Assembly (NCBI RefSeq): GCF_028416575.1 | Contig: NZ_JAMQKB010000001.1 | Coordinates: 329,649 to 393,648 of the forward strand | Reading direction: 5' to 3' | DNA: 64,000 nt | From: Terrihalobacillus insolitus | GTDB taxonomy: Bacteria; Bacillota; Bacilli; Bacillales; Amphibacillaceae | In this document: piece by piece, positions 8,566-17,618 of the stretch | How the letters are laid out: each line of letters opens with the position of its first letter | Position numbering within the stretch: the stretch's first letter is position 1 | Program-made: the position numbers and the translations under genes | Notes under the pieces: generated by a model | Databases searched by the model: none | Told to the model about the DNA's origin: nothing | What the model saw: the letters and a program-made list of their open reading frames with translations, nothing else

Positions 8566-9891
8566 TTATTCTCCTGCATATGCTTGTAGAAGGTATTGAT
8601 TAAGTGTTGCCTTTATTTTTTCAAGACGACCAGACTGATGCTTGATTTCTGTCAATCCTAAGGCATGTTCTTCTAACTTATGAAAGTTTGTCTTACCTTG
8701 TACAACATCTAAGCCAATTCCTTCTGTGTAGCTCTTGTATCGAACATCTAATATGCCATCAAGAACATTGTCGTCAATTAATTTTTGTGCAACTTTGTAA
8801 CCTACTGCAAAGCTATCCATTCCAGCAATGTGTGCATGGAACAAATCTTCTGGCTCGAATGAACCTCTTCTCGCTTTCGCGTCAAAATTCAAGCCACCTT
8901 TACCAAGTCCACCGTTTTTGATAATCTCGTACATGGCAAGTGTTGTTGAATATAAATCTGTCGGAAATTCATCTGTATCCCAACCGAGCAATGGATCACC
9001 CTGATTTGCATCAACAGATCCAAGCATACCATTTACTCTTGCATAGCGAAGCTCGTGTTCGAATGTATGCCCAGCAAGTGTTGCGTGATTTGCTTCAATA
9101 TTAAACTTAAAATGATCTTGTAAGCCATAATGTTGTAAAAAGGCGTAACCGGTTGCTACATCAAAATCATATTGGTGAGTAGTAGGCTCTTTTGGTTTTG
9201 GTTCGATTAAGAACTGAGCATCAAACCCTATTTCTTTGGCATAATCAACAGCCATATGAAAGAAGCGACCCAAATTGTCCATTTCGAGCTTCATATCTGT
9301 ATTAAGAAGTGTCTCGTATCCTTCTCGGCCTCCCCAGAACACATAGTTCTCACCGCCTAATTCTTTACCGATTTCCAATCCTTTTTTTACTTTAGCGGCA
9401 GAATAAGCAAAAATGTCTGCATTATTAGAAGAAGCTGCTCCATGAAGAAATCTTGGGTTTGTAAAGTTATTTGCAGTGTTCCAAAGCAACTTTACTTTAC
9501 TATCCTTCATATAATCCTTCAACATGCTAACAATAATATCGAGGTTTTGATAGGTTTCTCTTAGGCTATTACCTTCTGGAGCAATGTCAACATCGTGGAA
9601 ACAGAAGTAAGGAACGCCTAGTTTTTCAAAAAAATCAAAGGATGCTTCAACACGTGCTTTTGCCAAATCAAGCCCGCTAAATTTATCCCAAGGACGTACG
9701 GCAGTACCTGCACCAAATGGATCAGAAAGATCTTGGGTAAAGGTATGCCAATATGCAACACCAAAACGAAGGTATTCTTCAAGTGTTTGATCACCGATCT
9801 TTTCTTCTGGATTATAGAATTTAAACGCATACGGATTCGTTGATTTAGGGCCTTCATAATTAATTTTGCTGATGTTTTCGAAATAAGTCAT
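8566..9891 (-). CDS. xylA: Xylose isomerase
   Basis: A 441-residue class II xylose isomerase that converts D-xylose to D-xylulose, the first intracellular step of xylose use. Active-site signatures are present: FCFHDVD (catalytic His and Asp) near residue 99, the metal-binding EPKPKEPT near 232, [18 protein letters not shown] near 260, and GSVDANQGD near 293. It is first in the operon with xylB. GGGAGG lies before the ATG. A XylR operator sits 124-148 bp upstream of the start codon, next to a TTGACA -35 box. Confidence 0.96.
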   Translation of the reverse strand: MTYFENISKINYEGPKSTNPYAFKFYNPEEKIGDQTLEEYLRFGVAYWHTFTQDLSDPFGAGTAVRPWDKFSGLDLAKARVEASFDFFEKLGVPYFCFHDVDIAPEGNSLRETYQNLDIIVSMLKDYMKDSKVKLLWNTANNFTNPRFLHGAASSNNADIFAYSAAKVKKGLEIGKELGGENYVFWGGREGYETLLNTDMKLEMDNLGRFFHMAVDYAKEIGFDAQFLIEPKPKEPTTHQYDFDVATGYAFLQHYGLQDHFKFNIEANHATLAGHTFEHELRYARVNGMLGSVDANQGDPLLGWDTDEFPTDLYSTTLAMYEIIKNGGLGKGGLNFDAKARRGSFEPEDLFHAHIAGMDSFAVGYKVAQKLIDDNVLDGILDVRYKSYTEGIGLDVVQGKTNFHKLEEHALGLTEIKHQSGRLEKIKATLNQYLLQAYAGE

Positions 9892-10014
9892 TGTTTTAGC
9901 CTCCCACTTTATAATTTAACTTTTTGTAAAATCATAACCTTAAATGTAGTAACCTATTTTTAGTGTGCTCATCGTAATTTTAATGGTTTTCAAAGCAATT
10001 ATATCAACAGTCTA

Positions 10015-10039
10015 TTAGTTTGTCTATTAAATAAACTAA
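10015..10039. promoter_or_regulatory. XylR operator 1 (xylO) of xylAB
   Basis: Arms TTAGTTT (10015-10021) and AAACTAA (10033-10039) are separated by 11 bp, the same geometry as Bacillus xylO. On the reverse strand a TTGACA -35 box lies at 10060-10065, so the operator covers or follows the -10 region of the xylA promoter and would block it when XylR is bound without xylose. It may also influence the divergent yesL-like gene. Confidence 0.85.
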
Positions 10040-10183
10040 GTTTATGTTAAAATATATACTGTCAATTCTTCCTGTTTTTTAAGTCTCATTTGGCCTATTT
10101 TAATATCATTAATCTTAATATCTAGTATAATAACGTCAAGTTGGTACGTTCTTAGTCTTTTTTTATACAAGGGAGTGTTCCTC

Positions 10184-10801
10184 ATGAATCCAAATGGTGG
10201 ACCCATTTACCGTATATTAGAATGGATAACAAAGTTTGCTTATGTGAATGTGCTATGGGTCATCTTCACTTTCATAGGTGGCATTGTTTTCGGTTTTTTC
10301 CCTGCTACAATAGCCATGTTTGCAATCGTTCGAAAATGGTTGAATGGAGATGTTGATCATTCTGTTTTATCTTCTTTTTGGTACTTCTTTAAAAAAGAAT
10401 TCCTCAAAGGTAATTTGCTTGGGCTGTTTATAGTTGGGATTAGTACGCTTATGGCAACTAATATTTATTTTATGCAAATAAATTTAAACGAACTTCTAAA
10501 GATCACTTATATACCTCTATTTGTGTTTATGGTGTTATATTCTTTGTTTCTATTTTTCATTTTTCCTGCTTTTGTCCACTATGATGTCAAGTTAACACAG
10601 GTAATGAAGAACGCGTTCCTAATCATGCTAGTTAGCCCAATTCAAAGCGCATTCATAATCATATGCCTTATTTCAACCTATTTTGTAATGAATGCAATAC
10701 CTGCGCTAGCCTTTATATTCGGCGGCAGCGTCTACACTTTCATCACGATGTGGCTCTGTTTAAACGCTTTTAGAAAAGTGGAAAAAAAGATGAACATCTA
10801 A
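10184..10801 (+). CDS. YesL family (DUF624) membrane protein
   Basis: 205 residues with five predicted membrane segments and the DUF624 start pattern (GPIYRILEWITKFAYVNVLWVIF) followed by GFFPATIAMFAIVRKW. YesL-type proteins recur beside carbohydrate ABC importers and glycosidases in Firmicutes, but their function is unproven. ATG 10184 is chosen because AAGGGAG ends 8 nt before it; a GTG at 10175 lies inside that ribosome site. It diverges from xylA across the region that holds xylO, and it converges on the beta-xylosidase gene. Confidence 0.8.
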   Translation: MNPNGGPIYRILEWITKFAYVNVLWVIFTFIGGIVFGFFPATIAMFAIVRKWLNGDVDHSVLSSFWYFFKKEFLKGNLLGLFIVGISTLMATNIYFMQINLNELLKITYIPLFVFMVLYSLFLFFIFPAFVHYDVKLTQVMKNAFLIMLVSPIQSAFIIICLISTYFVMNAIPALAFIFGGSVYTFITMWLCLNAFRKVEKKMNI

Positions 10802-10805
10802 GGGT

Positions 10806-10844
10806 AAATCCACCTTTCTCTTTTACTAAGAGTAGGGTGGATTT
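10806..10844. terminator. Bidirectional terminator between yesL-like and beta-xylosidase genes
   Basis: AAATCCACC (10806-10814) pairs with GGTGGATTT (10836-10844), with T5 on the forward side. It serves the two convergent genes. Confidence 0.75.
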
Positions 10845-10872
10845 TTCCATTAGTTTCTACAACTATAACACG

Positions 10873-12486
10873 TTATTCTTGGTTTTCTTTATACATAAAG
10901 TAATCAAAGTCAGCGAATTTTCTCTGCCCTGATGTGTCCTGACACTGCATACCAACAAAGGCACCTGTAAAGAAACCGCCACCTTGAATATAATCGTCTG
11001 ACAGCTTATAAGAGTCAAATTGCACTGGAATAGTTGTCCAAATAGTGCCATCAAAGGAATAAGAAAACTCGTAAATGGTCGTCTTTACATCCACACGCAA
11101 ATAGACGTACTTCACATGATCAGGGATAACAATTTCTTCACCCTTAAGAGGCTGATCAAATGTAAAATTATCACAGGTCATCAGTTCAAGTATTTTACCC
11201 TTTTGTTCATTCCAGGAAATTTGAAGAGATGTCCAGTTTTGTGTGTTATAGTAATTCACTAAGCCCGCAGATTGCTGGAACGTTTCTGGTTCAAATGCAA
11301 CTCTAGTTTCGGCAGTGAAAGAAAAGTGTTGCCAACGTCTTGCTACATGTGCTTGGGTAAACCTCGATGTTAAAGATTCCTTACCATACAAACGCAAATG
11401 TCCAGGATTGTCTTTTAGTGAAACAATATCTTCACCTAATGGGATACGTAATGTTTGAAAATGAGGATTTAAGGTATTAGCATCAAAATCATCTTTTTCT
11501 ACATAATCCTGTTCCCAGGTTACTTCTTCAATCGCTGGCCCTTCTATTTCAAAAGACGGTTGATTTCCACCGACAATATAAGGCCAATCGTTTTTCCATT
11601 CCATTCTTTGGATGGCCGTTTCTCTCCCAAGAGGACAGTATCCACGAGGATCCAAAAGTGGATGCCCACCCTTTGGTAATGGGCGTCCTGTTAAATGGAC
11701 TAAAAACCACTCATTCGTATGTGTCTTAACAATAGAAGCATGCCCAGCCTTTTGCAATGGATTTCTTGGATAAGGCATAGATGTAATTAACGGATTCTCA
11801 GGATGTACTTCATATGATCCCCAAAGCTTTTTAGAGCGAGCAATAGTTGCCTGATGATCGTATTTCGTACCGCCTTCTGCTGTGAGTAAATAGTAATAAC
11901 CATTTATCTTGTAGAGATGAGGAGCTTCGGTTAATTTAATATCCGTTCCTTTAAAGATCACTTCTTTTTTTCCAACAAGCTTTTGCTCCTTAACACTATA
12001 TTCTTGAAGTACAATACCATAAAAATGATGATTACTTACACGATGATCCCATACCATATTAACTAAATATTTTTTCCCATCATCATCATGGAATAAAGAT
12101 GGGTCAAAGCCTGAACTATTTAAATGGATTGGATCAGACCATTCGCCATCGATTGTATCGCACGTAACAAGATAATTGTGACTGTCCTTCCATTGCCCAT
12201 CTGTAACTTTTACGTCGGTATAAATTAACCAGAACTTTCCATCACTAAAGGAAAGTGCAGGCGCCCATATCCCACCTGAATCTGGATTACCTATCATGTT
12301 TAATTGACTTAACCGATTTAGGGGTCTTGAAGCTAAACGCCAGTTTTTCAAATCCTTCGAGTGATATATTCCAACACCTGGAAACCATTCAAACGTTGAA
12401 ACTGCAATGTAATAGTCGTCTCCTGCACGACAAATACTTGGGTCTGGATTGAAGCCTGTTAATATCGGGTTTTGAATCATTGTCAT
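10873..12486 (-). CDS. xynB: Beta-xylosidase, glycoside hydrolase family 43
   Basis: A 537-residue intracellular GH43 enzyme (subfamily 11 type) that releases xylose from xylo-oligosaccharides. With ATG 12486 as start, the catalytic triad falls at Asp15 (FNPDPS), Asp128 (GFDPSLF) and Glu187 (LTEAPHL). These are the same numbers as in Geobacillus XynB3, which supports this start and the AGAGG site 8 nt upstream. The open frame continues 26 codons further but without a ribosome site. The C-terminal half is the beta-sandwich typical of the family. No signal peptide is present. It is last in an operon after two ABC permeases, so oligosaccharides imported by the transporter are probably its substrate. 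Confidence 0.93.
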   Translation of the reverse strand: MTMIQNPILTGFNPDPSICRAGDDYYIAVSTFEWFPGVGIYHSKDLKNWRLASRPLNRLSQLNMIGNPDSGGIWAPALSFSDGKFWLIYTDVKVTDGQWKDSHNYLVTCDTIDGEWSDPIHLNSSGFDPSLFHDDDGKKYLVNMVWDHRVSNHHFYGIVLQEYSVKEQKLVGKKEVIFKGTDIKLTEAPHLYKINGYYYLLTAEGGTKYDHQATIARSKKLWGSYEVHPENPLITSMPYPRNPLQKAGHASIVKTHTNEWFLVHLTGRPLPKGGHPLLDPRGYCPLGRETAIQRMEWKNDWPYIVGGNQPSFEIEGPAIEEVTWEQDYVEKDDFDANTLNPHFQTLRIPLGEDIVSLKDNPGHLRLYGKESLTSRFTQAHVARRWQHFSFTAETRVAFEPETFQQSAGLVNYYNTQNWTSLQISWNEQKGKILELMTCDNFTFDQPLKGEEIVIPDHVKYVYLRVDVKTTIYEFSYSFDGTIWTTIPVQFDSYKLSDDYIQGGGFFTGAFVGMQCQDTSGQRKFADFDYFMYKENQE

Positions 12487-12585
12487 TTCATTCACCTCTT
12501 CATCTCTATACATAAATTCATCTATTAATCTTTTATCGTGCTTGTATTCAAATTCACTTCTCATCGACTATGCAATCATGCTCTA

Positions 12586-13407
12586 TCATCCTTTAACTGC
12601 ACTTGCAGAAATCCCTTCGACTATTTTATTACTAAAGAAGAAAAACGCAATTAAAATAGGCAAAATACTAATTACTAATGTTGCTCCAATTGCTCCCCAG
12701 TCAGTCATATATTGACCAATAAAATTTTGAATACCCACTGTCAGTGTCTTGTATTCATTAGAACTAATGAATGTATTGACGAATACAAATTCATTCCAGT
12801 TATAAATCATGTTAATAATGACCGTAGTAGACATCACTGGGATAGTCATTGGCATGATAATTCCGAAAAATAAACGATTGATCGAACATCCATCAATGAT
12901 TGCTGCTTCTTCCACTTCCCTTGGCAGCGTGTAATAAAAACCAAGTAAAATCATCATCGTAATTGGCAGGTTATAAGCAGTATAAGTAATAATAATCGAC
13001 AATGGATTATCAATTAAATTCACACTCAAGTACATTTTAAAGAGAGGTATTAATGCCGAATGAATTGGAATCATTAACCCAACCATAAACAAACCTAACA
13101 CAAGGGAACTTAGCTTCCACCGCATCCGTGTAATAGCAAATGTGGCCATACTTGCTAACAACACAGTTATAATAATTGCAGCAAGTGTATACCAAACACT
13201 GTTTAAAAAGTAAACGCCAATGTCACCTTCCCACACCTTTACATAGTTTTCCCATTTCAGTTCTTCAGGCAAAGATAGTGGCGGGGATGCAAAAATTTCT
13301 CTACTGCCTTTCAGCGAAAAAATAACGAGCCAAACTAACGGAAAAATTTGAAAAACCGCAACAAGCGAAAGACACACATATAGAATGACATAGCCAATTC
13401 GATTCAT
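12586..13407 (-). CDS. Carbohydrate ABC transporter permease (MalG type)
   Basis: 273 residues, six membrane segments, and the EAA loop that contacts the ATPase (EEAAIIDGCSINRLFFGIIMP, near residue 180). It forms the inner-membrane channel with the adjacent MalF-type permease. The gene follows its partner by 14 bp and precedes the beta-xylosidase by about 100 bp. No ATPase gene is in the cluster, so a shared MsmX/UgpC-type ATPase elsewhere is expected, as is usual for Bacillus CUT1 importers. The substrate is likely xylo-oligosaccharide by context. Confidence 0.88.
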   Translation of the reverse strand: MNRIGYVILYVCLSLVAVFQIFPLVWLVIFSLKGSREIFASPPLSLPEELKWENYVKVWEGDIGVYFLNSVWYTLAAIIITVLLASMATFAITRMRWKLSSLVLGLFMVGLMIPIHSALIPLFKMYLSVNLIDNPLSIIITYTAYNLPITMMILLGFYYTLPREVEEAAIIDGCSINRLFFGIIMPMTIPVMSTTVIINMIYNWNEFVFVNTFISSNEYKTLTVGIQNFIGQYMTDWGAIGATLVISILPILIAFFFFSNKIVEGISASAVKG

Positions 13408-13421
13408 AATAGTAGCCTCCT

Positions 13422-14300
13422 TTAATATTGCACTTCATCATCAGTAGCTGTTAACTTACGAATGAAAACGGTGACAATCAATGTGATAATTAATAGCAAA
13501 AAGCCAATCGCACTTCCATAACCAAAGTCATAGCTTGTAAAGGCTTTTTTGTACATATAGGAGGCCATAACCTCACTAGCTCCACTAGGCCCTCCACCAG
13601 TCATGACATAAATCAAGTCAAAGTATTTCAATGAACCAACGATTGCCAATACAATCGTAACTTTTACAACTCCTATAATGAGAGGAAGCTTTATTTTATA
13701 AGCTATTTGTAGAGCAGATGCACCATCAATTTTTGCAGCTTCTATTAATGAGTCAGGAATATTTTTTAAAGCAGCATAGTAGATCAAAATGTAAAAACCA
13801 GCATATTGCCATAAAATTGGAATAAAAATGGCATACAACACAATATTCGTATCTCCTAACCAGACAGGAGGATTTTCAACCCCAATTCCTCTCAACAAGC
13901 TATTCAGTATACCATTTGCAGGGTTGTACACTTTGATCCAAAGCTGAGCAATCGCTACGGAAGATAGAAGCATCGGGATTAAATAGATTTTTCTAAGCAA
14001 ATCCGCTCCCTTTATTTTTGATGCTAATATAAGAGAAATTGCCAAGTAGATAGCTAGACTAAGTGTTGAATAAAATGCTAGCAAAAAAGAATTCTTGGCA
14101 CTAACCCAGAATTTTTCATCCTGCAATGCATTAATATAATTTTCTAAACCAATAAATTTCATTGCACCGATTCCATCCCAATCCATTAATCCATAATATC
14201 CAGTAAGGACTAGTGGTATATAGATTAGTACAGCAATCAATAAAAGTGCGGGAAGAATATACAAAGCAATGAACCACTTATTGGACATAACTTTGTTCAT
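13422..14300 (-). CDS. Carbohydrate ABC transporter permease (MalF/UgpA type)
   Basis: 292 residues with six membrane segments and the EAA motif (LIEAAKIDGASALQIAYKIKLPLI). ATG 14300 is preferred because GGAGG ends 8 nt before it; a further in-frame ATG at 14324 has no ribosome site. It heads a permease-permease-xylosidase operon that has its own operator (14511-14533) and cre box (14408-14421), separate from the binding-protein gene upstream. Confidence 0.88.
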   Translation of the reverse strand: MNKVMSNKWFIALYILPALLLIAVLIYIPLVLTGYYGLMDWDGIGAMKFIGLENYINALQDEKFWVSAKNSFLLAFYSTLSLAIYLAISLILASKIKGADLLRKIYLIPMLLSSVAIAQLWIKVYNPANGILNSLLRGIGVENPPVWLGDTNIVLYAIFIPILWQYAGFYILIYYAALKNIPDSLIEAAKIDGASALQIAYKIKLPLIIGVVKVTIVLAIVGSLKYFDLIYVMTGGGPSGASEVMASYMYKKAFTSYDFGYGSAIGFLLLIITLIVTVFIRKLTATDDEVQY

Positions 14301-14407
14301 AGCATCCACCTCCAACTGATTCATAAAATATAAAGCTAATATTTAACCTTTCGTTAAACATAATCTAACAACTAACATAAAAAGAATAATGATAACTACC
14401 ACGACAT

Positions 14408-14421
14408 TGTAACCGTTTACT
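14408..14421. promoter_or_regulatory. cre box upstream of the permease operon
   Basis: TGTAACCGTTTACT matches the cre consensus at all fixed positions except the last base. It lies about 108 bp before the MalF-type permease start, between the gene and XylR operator 2. Confidence 0.65.
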
Positions 14422-14510
14422 TTTTTCTATCGATGAACCCCCTTAAAAAAATAGTTATCATGTTTACCTTTATTTCATCTAATTATATATTTAGAATACC
14501 AAACATCTCC

Positions 14511-14533
14511 TTGTTTGTCTAGTGGACAAACAA
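14511..14533. promoter_or_regulatory. XylR operator 2, permease/xylosidase operon
   Basis: TTGTTTGTC (14511-14519) and GACAAACAA (14525-14533) form a perfect 9-bp inverted repeat around TAGTG. In xylO geometry the outer arms are spaced by 11 bp, as in operator 1. It lies about 210 bp before the permease start. Confidence 0.8.
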
Positions 14534-14564
14534 AGTAAATGTGCACCGATTTAAAAGAAAAGCA

Positions 14565-14600
14565 AAAGGAACAATTCACTATGTAATGAATTGTCCCTTT
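14565..14600. terminator. Terminator after the xylo-oligosaccharide binding-protein gene
   Basis: AAAGGAACAATTCA (14565-14578) pairs with TGAATTGTCCCTTT (14587-14600) with one mismatch. T-rich sequence follows on both strands. It sits 28 bp after the stop of the binding-protein gene and separates it from the permease promoter. Confidence 0.75.
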
Positions 14601-14627
14601 TTACTCTAGTCTGAAAAAGTTATCTAT

Positions 14628-15953
14628 TTATTCTGTTTCAGCAAGTGCATCTTCCTGCATTTTTGTAAACTCTTCAGGTGTGATTTCGTCACCGAACAAT
14701 GATTGAATCGCATCTAAATGCACTTGAGCAACATCTGGATTCATCTGAACATCTGCAAATAAAGTTATATTGCTTGCTTGGTTCAGTTCATCCAACACAT
14801 CAATATACATATCCGGTAGTTCTACAGCCCCAGTATCTACTTTTGTAGCAGGAATAACACCTGCATCTGTGACCGCTTGTTCTCCCCATTGTTCAGCAAA
14901 GAAAGTAACAAAATCTTTAGCTTCTTTTTTTACATCTGAGTTCTCAGCAACAAATAAACCGACTCCCGGTCCTCCAACCCAACTATTTAGATCACCCTTC
15001 CCATTTACAGTTGGGAAATTAAAGAAACCAATAGAATCCTTGAATTCTTGTGGAACATCTTTACTTGTTGTATAGTTAGGTAAATCCCAAGAACCAATTA
15101 AGTACATAGCTGCTTGGCCATTCATAAATAAGCCTTTAGCTTCCTGGTCTGAAAGGGCATTGTAACCTTCAGAAAATGCACCTAAATCTACAAGGTTTTG
15201 AATTTCAGTTGCAGCTTTGACTAGTGCTGGGTCTTCAAAAGAACCAGAACGGTTTATAGCATTTGTTAGAGTTTCTGCTCCACCAATTCTATCGGCAAGA
15301 TACATGTACCATAAAGACCCTGTCCATCGATCTTTATTTCCTAAAGCGATTGGCGTCACACCATTTCCCTTTAATGTTTTAACTACATTTTTGAACTCTT
15401 CATACGTTTTAGGAACTTCTAAACCATTCTCCTCAAAAATAGCCTTGTTGTAGAAAATAGGTGCGATATTCAATTCCAATGGAAGTCCATATGTTTTACC
15501 ATCAATTGCGTATGCTTCTGTTGTTCCAGAAACGAATTTTTCTTGTAATCCGCCTTCTAATACGTCATTTAGTGGTGCAAACAAATTACCTTCGACATAA
15601 GGTGTTAAGAAGCCTGCCGCCCAAGTCATTCCAACGTCAGGTAGTTCACCAGAAGATGACAGCACCTTCATTTTTTGTTTGTATTGCTCATTTCCTAAAG
15701 GTTCTACCTCTACTTTTACATTAGGATTTTCATTTTCAAATTGATCAATAATATTTTCTACAATTGTGTATTGAGCATTTGAACTACCTTCTGGCCATAG
15801 ATGCATGAATTTTATTGTTTTCTGTGCTGTTTCTCCTTCACCAGAGCCACCACTAGAATTTTCTGAACCCTCACCACCAGAACATCCAGCAAGAACAACC
15901 AACAAAGAAGCTAGAACAACTAACCAAATCGAAAATGCTTTCTTTCTTAACAT
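14628..15953 (-). CDS. Extracellular solute-binding lipoprotein of the xylan-cluster ABC importer
   Basis: 441 residues: a signal peptide with lipobox LAGC (Cys near 24), a Gly/Ser/Glu linker, and a CUT1-type binding fold (FMHLWPEGSSNAQY near 50, PLNDVLEGGLQEKF, YGLPLELNIAPIFYNKAIFEENG near 155, VGGPGVGLFVAENS near 326). It should capture oligosaccharides outside the membrane for the two permeases downstream. GGGGG six bases before the ATG is a good ribosome site. It is transcribed separately from the permeases, with its own XylR operator and cre box. Xylobiose or longer xylo-oligomers is an inference from the neighbours. Confidence 0.9.
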   Translation of the reverse strand: MLRKKAFSIWLVVLASLLVVLAGCSGGEGSENSSGGSGEGETAQKTIKFMHLWPEGSSNAQYTIVENIIDQFENENPNVKVEVEPLGNEQYKQKMKVLSSSGELPDVGMTWAAGFLTPYVEGNLFAPLNDVLEGGLQEKFVSGTTEAYAIDGKTYGLPLELNIAPIFYNKAIFEENGLEVPKTYEEFKNVVKTLKGNGVTPIALGNKDRWTGSLWYMYLADRIGGAETLTNAINRSGSFEDPALVKAATEIQNLVDLGAFSEGYNALSDQEAKGLFMNGQAAMYLIGSWDLPNYTTSKDVPQEFKDSIGFFNFPTVNGKGDLNSWVGGPGVGLFVAENSDVKKEAKDFVTFFAEQWGEQAVTDAGVIPATKVDTGAVELPDMYIDVLDELNQASNITLFADVQMNPDVAQVHLDAIQSLFGDEITPEEFTKMQEDALAETE

Positions 15954-15972
15954 ATTACTACCCCCTTATTTT

Positions 15973-15986
15973 TGTAAACGCTTTAT
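15973..15986. promoter_or_regulatory. cre-like box upstream of the binding-protein gene
   Basis: TGTAAACGCTTTAT matches cre at all fixed positions except the last two. It lies 20 bp before the binding-protein start and beside XylR operator 3. Confidence 0.55.
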
Positions 15987-16018
15987 TTAATTCACATTAA
16001 TAGAATAGCAGATTGTTT

Positions 16019-16043
16019 TGTGTTTGTCTACTGGACGAACTAA
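16019..16043. promoter_or_regulatory. XylR operator 3, binding-protein gene
   Basis: TGTGTTT (16019-16025) and GAACTAA (16037-16043) flank an 11-bp centre GTCTACTGGAC. The centre is nearly identical to that of operator 2 (GTCTAGTGGAC). It lies in the region between the divergent binding-protein gene and xylR, so it may also autoregulate xylR. Confidence 0.8.
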
Positions 16044-16240
16044 GTTTATAATGACAACGAAATAGGGTATACTAATAAAAAAACAATGAAACTTACAGTA
16101 GATATGATTACGGCAAAATGACAAACTATCTGATTAAACTTTATGATGCATTACAAAAGAAATTTTTTGTATGTACAATGAAAGGCTTTTTGTAGTTATA
16201 CTTAATATAAAATTATATAATGAAAATAAAGGAGACCATA

Positions 16241-17446
16241 ATGAATATAGGGATAAATCAAACATGGAATCAATTCGTCGTAAAAAAAGGCAACAAATCA
16301 CTGGTACTTGAAACAATTAAAGAATGTTTTCCAATTTCCCGTGCAGATATAGCCCAGCAGACAGGATTAAACAAAGGTACAGTGTCTTCATTAGTTAATG
16401 AATTGCTTCAAGAACAGTTAATTAGTGAATCTGGCCCTGGGGAATCTAGTGGTGGTAGGAGACCAGTGATGTTGCATTTTAACAAGGTAGCTGGATACTC
16501 AATTGGCATTGATCTTGGTGTTAATTATTTACTTGGGGTGTTAACCGATCTTGAGGGCAATATTTGCTTTGAGAAAAAGGTGAGCTACAAAAAATTATCC
16601 TATGAGGAAATCGAAAAAAAACTTTTTCAGGTTATCGACTTTTTAATTTCTTCAGCGCCACCAAGTCCATATGGCATTGTTGGAATTGGTGTTGGTGTAC
16701 CAGGGACAGTGAGCATCAGTGGGGAGATTCTATTAGCACCAAATTTGGAGTGGAAAAACGTACAGTTACAGTCTAGTATAGAAAAAAAATACGACATCCC
16801 CGTAACAATTGAAAATGAGGCGAATGCAGGTGCTTATGGGGAAAAAAAGTTTGGAGTAGGAAAGGAATTTGACAATATCATTTACATTAGTGCTGGAATT
16901 GGTATCGGAGTTGGACTGATTTTAAACGGAAAACTATATAAAGGGAGTAATGGATTTTCGGGTGAATTGGGACACATGACGATTCAGGTAAACGGTATTA
17001 AATGTCGTTGTGGAAACGAAGGCTGTTGGGAACTATACGCTTCTGAACAGGCGTTATTAAATGAGGCGGAAAAGTTAAAGATTAAAACTGCTCAAAATGA
17101 AGAAGTTACTCTCGAAGACCTTATCAAACTAGCAGAAAACGGGGATAACAAGATCATTCGTCTATTTGAGAAAATTGGGGATTATTTGGGTGTTGGTGTT
17201 AATAACATTATTAATATCTTCAATCCCGAACAAATTATAATTGGCAATCGAATGGCCGCCTCTGGAAAGTGGCTCAAAAAAACCTTAGAACAAAGAATGA
17301 TTACTCATACACTATGGTATCAACACGAAGATATGAATATAAATTTTTCCGAACTATCCACTCATTCCTCTGCTTTAGGAGTTTCTGCACTTACAGTTGA
17401 AAAATTTCTTAATGTTGATTTGGAAAAAAAAGTACTAGAAATATAA
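16241..17446 (+). CDS. xylR: Xylose-responsive repressor XylR, ROK family
   Basis: 401 residues: an N-terminal winged helix-turn-helix (ISRADIAQQTGLNKGTVSSLVNELLQ, about residues 30-55) and a ROK sugar-kinase-like domain (YSIGIDLGVNYLLGVL). It has the ROK cysteine/Gly signature CRCGNEGCWELYASE. XylR binds xylO without xylose and releases it when xylose binds. ATG 16241 is chosen because AAAGGAG ends 6 nt upstream; an in-frame ATG seven codons earlier precedes that site. Four matching operators in this window mark its regulon. A strong terminator follows at once. Confidence 0.93.
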   Translation: MNIGINQTWNQFVVKKGNKSLVLETIKECFPISRADIAQQTGLNKGTVSSLVNELLQEQLISESGPGESSGGRRPVMLHFNKVAGYSIGIDLGVNYLLGVLTDLEGNICFEKKVSYKKLSYEEIEKKLFQVIDFLISSAPPSPYGIVGIGVGVPGTVSISGEILLAPNLEWKNVQLQSSIEKKYDIPVTIENEANAGAYGEKKFGVGKEFDNIIYISAGIGIGVGLILNGKLYKGSNGFSGELGHMTIQVNGIKCRCGNEGCWELYASEQALLNEAEKLKIKTAQNEEVTLEDLIKLAENGDNKIIRLFEKIGDYLGVGVNNIINIFNPEQIIIGNRMAASGKWLKKTLEQRMITHTLWYQHEDMNINFSELSTHSSALGVSALTVEKFLNVDLEKKVLEI

Positions 17447-17447
17447 T

Positions 17448-17488
17448 AAAACAGAGGTTGACCTACTCTTTTGGTCAACCTCTGTTTT
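17448..17488 (+). terminator. Terminator of xylR
   Basis: AAAACAGAGGTTGACC (17448-17463) pairs perfectly with the 16 bases at 17473-17488 across a 9-nt loop. A T-rich end is part of the stem. Confidence 0.85.
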
Positions 17489-17506
17489 ATTTGCATAACC
17501 TCTTAT

Positions 17507-17521
17507 AGTGCGTGTTCAAAA
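17507..17521 (+). repeat. Remnant end of the dispersed GTGTTCAAAAAG repeat
   Basis: AGTGCGTGTTCAAAA matches the left terminus of the full-length element at 25455. The rest of the element is missing or unrecognisable before the xylanase gene end. Confidence 0.5.
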
Positions 17522-17618
17522 CCCCCGTTGCTTATCAGCCACCACAATGAATGAAAACAGGACTAAAGTCTCTAGTTTTCGTATAAAAAGTCCGCAAATT
17601 ATTAACCGTGGTTCTTAA

